Below, one piece after another: positions 61,193 to 64,000 of a stretch of DNA of 64,000 nucleotides. A program made the position numbers and the translations under genes. Below the pieces are notes generated by a model. That model saw nothing but the letters and a program-made list of their open reading frames with translations. It was not told the origin of the DNA and did not search any database. Numbering within the stretch: position 1 is the first letter of the stretch; each line of letters begins with the position of its first letter. The DNA is from Desulfamplus sp. (GTDB taxonomy: Bacteria; Desulfobacterota; Desulfobacteria; Desulfobacterales; Desulfobacteraceae), in assembly GCA_015232455.1 (NCBI GenBank), contig JADFZQ010000001.1, positions 434,001-498,000 on the forward strand. Direction: 5' to 3'.

Positions 61193-64000
61193 ATGGATAA
61201 TTTAAACAGTGTCCATTTTATTGGCTGTGGCGTTCTTGCACCAGATATTAAAAAAATTGCAGAAGATTTAAACAATAGAGACGACTTTAAACTAAATTTT
61301 AAAATGACCTTTCTTCCAGGAGGTCTTCACGATAAGCCAAATGAGTTGAGGATAAGGCTGCAATCTGCAATTGACATTGCTGCACAAGATGAGAGTTGCT
61401 CTCGAATTGTAATTGGATATGGAATTTGTGGAAGAGGAACTGTGGGGATTAATGCCCCGCATGTTCCTTTAATTTTTCCGCGAGTGCATGACTGCATAGC
61501 AATGTTCATGGGCAGTGATAGTGCTTATAAAAGAGAGTTTGCAAAGTATCCAGGAACATTTTATCTATCTAATGGTTGGTGCAAAGAGAAAGATAACCCA
61601 AAGGATAAGCTTGATAGAAAAATATGGATTGGTTCAGAGTCAATGGGTTGTCTTGAGTTAAAAGAGAGATATGGCGAAGAGGGTGGTAAGACAATTATAG
61701 ATTTTTTCAGCAGTTGGCAAAAAAATTACCAAAGAGCTGCTTTTATTGATACTGGACTTGGCAATACTGAAAAATATGAAAAACAGGCACAGGAGATGGC
61801 AAAAGAGTATAATTGGAAATATGAGCGTATCCAAGGCGATAACTCCTTGATGAGACGCCTTTTAACTCAAGAACACTCTGATGATGCCATTTTAATTGTT
61901 CCGCCTCACCATTGCACAATATATTCTGCTTTTAAAAATGGTTTAGATTCCGCTCCAATTATTAAAGATTCTGTAGAAATTCTTAATGATTTTGCTCCAG
62001 TTCTCAATGATTCCAATTTAGTTATTAATAAGGGGCTTTTAATTCGTTATGGACTTGGTATTGATGCTGGTGGAACATATACAGACGCTGTAATTTATGA
62101 TTTTCACGATAAACAGATAGTTTATAAAAATAAAGCTCTTACTACTAAGTGGGATTTTTCTATTGGCATTGACAATGCTTTATCAGGGTTAAATCAAGAT
62201 ATTCTCTCTAAAGTTGAGTTAGTCTCTGTCTCAACAACCCTTGCAACCAATGCAATTGTTGAGGGTGAAGGTCAAAAGACTGGATTAATATTGATGAACA
62301 GTGCTGGAATGGTCTCTGACGATCTTATTTCTCACACGCCAAAACGCAACATAAAAGGTTATATTAACATAAGCGGTGAAGAGATTGAGCCTGTTGATGA
62401 AGATGAGGTAAAAAGGGTTATCAAAGAGATGATCTCAAATGATGGCGTAACTGCATTTGCTGTATCAGGATTTGGAGGCTCTATCAACCCTGCCCATGAG
62501 TTAGTTGTAAAGAAGATTATTGAAAAAGAGAGTGGAATGGTAGCGTGTTGCGGACATGAACTATCTGATCTACTTAATTTTGTTGTCAGAGCACAGACCG
62601 CAGTTTTAAACGCACGCATTATTCCACGAATGATAAAATTTTTCAGTGAGATTGACACTGTTCTTAAAAAACGAGGAATAGCTGCACCTGTTATGGTGGT
62701 AAAAGGAGATGGAACTCTAATATCTTCTGAAGTTGCAAGAGAGAGACCAGTTGAGACGATTCTTTCAGGACCTGCGGCAAGCGTTGCAGGAGCAAAGATA
62801 TTGACTGGTTTAAATAATGCAATGGTTGTTGATATGGGTGGCACCACAACTGATACAGCAGATATTTGCGATAACATGGTTGCTGTCTGCGAAAGTGGAG
62901 CAAGTGTTGGAGGGTTTGTAACCCACGTCAAAGCTCTTGACATGCGAACTGTTGGTCTTGGCGGAGATAGCCTTATAAAATGGAAACAAGGTGAGTTTGT
63001 AGTTGGACCAAGGCGTGTTGGACCAATTGTATGGGCTGGTGAGATGTTTCCAGCAGGTTTAGATAAAGCACTGTGCAAGATGAAGGAACGTCAGCTTTCT
63101 CATTTAGAACAGGTGATCTTTGTAGCTATGGGTGCTAATAAGCAAATTACATCTTCAAAAATTAACTCAAAAGAGTTTGACTCACATACTGATAAAGAAG
63201 AAATATTCCCATTTAAACCAACAAATCAGGAGATTCAAATATACGAGTTGTTGACTATTCGTCCACATACACCTGAGGAGCTTGCAAAAGAACTTAACAC
63301 CCTTTCAACACTATTTTTACCTATGGAGCGTCTTGAAGAGAGTGGTCTTGTTCAACGATGTGGTTTGACTCCAACTGATCTTCTCCATGTAAGAGGAGAT
63401 TTTAGAAAATGGAATCCTGAACCCGCTCAAAAATTGGTTAATATAATGGCAGAGTTCAGTAAAAAAGAAGTTCCTGAATTGATTGATGAGCTTCTTGAAA
63501 AGATAGAGAAACAATTAGCATCAGAACTTTTAAAAAATTTAATTTTCAAAGGTATTGAGTATGGGAAATTTGGAGATACAGACAAACAACAGATGCAAGA
63601 AAAAGTAAGAGAGCAAAATCGAATTAACAATCGCAATGAACAATTTGAAAATGAATTTGAAAAATCTCCTTTAGCAAAACATCTTATCTCTAATATGCTT
63701 GATTCATCTTTGAGTTCACGCTATCGGATAAAGGCAGAGTTCAAGTATCCTGTAATTGGAATAGGGGCACCTATCCACTACTTTCTCCCAAAGGTAAGTA
63801 AGATACTCAATGCAAAGGTGGTTGTTCCAAATAATGCTGATGTTGCCAATGCAGTTGGTGCAATAACAAGTCATATTCTGGTAAGACAGAAAGTTGTTAT
63901 CAGACCTGATAGTGTCGGAAGGTTTATTATTGAAGGAGTTGCTGGAAATAAAGGTTTTACAGATATAGCCGAAGCTGAATCATGGGCAGTAGAATATTTG
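61193..64000 (+). CDS. DUF1638 - hydantoinase/oxoprolinase fusion protein, 3' end outside window
   Basis: 936 codons are open to the right edge. The first 230 residues are a DUF1638 domain: FIGCGVLAPDIKKIAEDL, GYGICGRGTVG, FPRVHDCIAMFMGS and SESMGCLELKERYG. From about 285 comes a hydantoinase/oxoprolinase ATPase of the ASKHA fold: GLGIDAGGTYTDAVIYD, VSVSTTLATNAIVEG (about 343), then AMVVDMGGTTTDTADI (about 543) and RTVGLGGDS. DUF1638 proteins and hydantoinase-like ATPases occur separately near corrinoid methyltransferases, where the ATPases help reactivate the cobalt cofactor. A fusion of both, with a likely role in corrinoid protein activation, is an inference. The ATG is set 14 bases after GGAG. 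Confidence 0.8.
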   Translation, partial: MDNLNSVHFIGCGVLAPDIKKIAEDLNNRDDFKLNFKMTFLPGGLHDKPNELRIRLQSAIDIAAQDESCSRIVIGYGICGRGTVGINAPHVPLIFPRVHDCIAMFMGSDSAYKREFAKYPGTFYLSNGWCKEKDNPKDKLDRKIWIGSESMGCLELKERYGEEGGKTIIDFFSSWQKNYQRAAFIDTGLGNTEKYEKQAQEMAKEYNWKYERIQGDNSLMRRLLTQEHSDDAILIVPPHHCTIYSAFKNGLDSAPIIKDSVEILNDFAPVLNDSNLVINKGLLIRYGLGIDAGGTYTDAVIYDFHDKQIVYKNKALTTKWDFSIGIDNALSGLNQDILSKVELVSVSTTLATNAIVEGEGQKTGLILMNSAGMVSDDLISHTPKRNIKGYINISGEEIEPVDEDEVKRVIKEMISNDGVTAFAVSGFGGSINPAHELVVKKIIEKESGMVACCGHELSDLLNFVVRAQTAVLNARIIPRMIKFFSEIDTVLKKRGIAAPVMVVKGDGTLISSEVARERPVETILSGPAASVAGAKILTGLNNAMVVDMGGTTTDTADICDNMVAVCESGASVGGFVTHVKALDMRTVGLGGDSLIKWKQGEFVVGPRRVGPIVWAGEMFPAGLDKALCKMKERQLSHLEQVIFVAMGANKQITSSKINSKEFDSHTDKEEIFPFKPTNQEIQIYELLTIRPHTPEELAKELNTLSTLFLPMERLEESGLVQRCGLTPTDLLHVRGDFRKWNPEPAQKLVNIMAEFSKKEVPELIDELLEKIEKQLASELLKNLIFKGIEYGKFGDTDKQQMQEKVREQNRINNRNEQFENEFEKSPLAKHLISNMLDSSLSSRYRIKAEFKYPVIGIGAPIHYFLPKVSKILNAKVVVPNNADVANAVGAITSHILVRQKVVIRPDSVGRFIIEGVAGNKGFTDIAEAESWAVEYL

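Noticed and set aside
1-64000. tRNA or rRNA genes
   Set aside because: No cloverleaf with conserved T-loop/anticodon features and no rRNA-like stretch was seen by eye; a tRNAscan run would settle it.

Overview
The window looks like a chromosomal segment of a low-GC, strictly anaerobic, Gram-negative bacterium, most likely a sulfate-reducer-type Desulfobacterota (Desulfobacterales). The evidence is a tungsten-type aldehyde:ferredoxin oxidoreductase, EtfAB beside a membrane iron-sulfur oxidoreductase, several acyl-CoA enzymes, a LUD-domain lactate-utilisation protein, LPS heptose synthesis (gmhB) and a probable selenocysteine-containing mini-protein. The species cannot be named from the sequence alone. 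No rRNA, tRNA or CRISPR array was seen.

Layout. 1-12 kb: a partial LUD protein (minus strand), then on the plus strand two acyl-CoA synthetases (acetyl- and propionyl-type), an OFA-family transporter, a site-2-protease homologue that has lost its metal ligands, and an SCP2-like protein / iron alcohol dehydrogenase / aldehyde oxidoreductase set. 12-20 kb (minus strand): a three-gene operon of a stand-alone condensation domain, an A-MT-PCP-reductase NRPS and a P-type ATPase without the usual CPC metal motif. It looks richer in G+C than its flanks, so it may be acquired. 20-28 kb: UspA, a membrane FeS oxidoreductase, EtfA, EtfB, an RlmL-like methyltransferase and an acyl-CoA dehydrogenase, which together make a plausible route from acyl-CoA to the quinone pool. 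28-37 kb: small housekeeping genes, purB, a hybrid histidine kinase, a broken PIN toxin with its partner, a second acyl-CoA dehydrogenase and ihfA. 37.3-38.8 kb: a complete IS701-family element inserted in the loop of a palindrome. 38.8-49.7 kb: ftsB, a hidden UGA-containing dual-CXXC selenoprotein, argJ, a pseudouridine synthase, a second hybrid kinase, gmhB, an ABC-F ATPase, a MITE-like palindrome, yjbQ and a DegP/HtrA protease.

50.0-59.7 kb is the most unusual part. It is a run of about ten small plus-strand genes, nearly every pair separated by an attC-like imperfect palindrome that starts RYYYAAC at the stop codon and ends GTTRRRY just before the next start. No integrase is in the window, so this is an integron cassette array of the CALIN kind. 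Its cargo is dominated by nuclease folds (three PIN proteins, one NYN, one HEPN plus PD-(D/E)XK fusion), two trypsin-fold proteases, toxin-antitoxin pairs, a membrane-anchored beta-rich protein, a cupin, a DJ-1/PfpI protein and an APH-like kinase. That is the profile of a defence or conflict gene store. Three cassettes share a conserved TTC-loop hairpin leader immediately after the recombination point, and a 146-bp multi-hairpin repeat occurs twice.

59.9-64 kb: an RdgC-like protein overlapping a conserved unknown gene, then a DUF1638-hydantoinase/oxoprolinase fusion that runs off the right edge. Five transcription units end in closely related hairpins built on the same TTTGACAA core, a dispersed terminator family.
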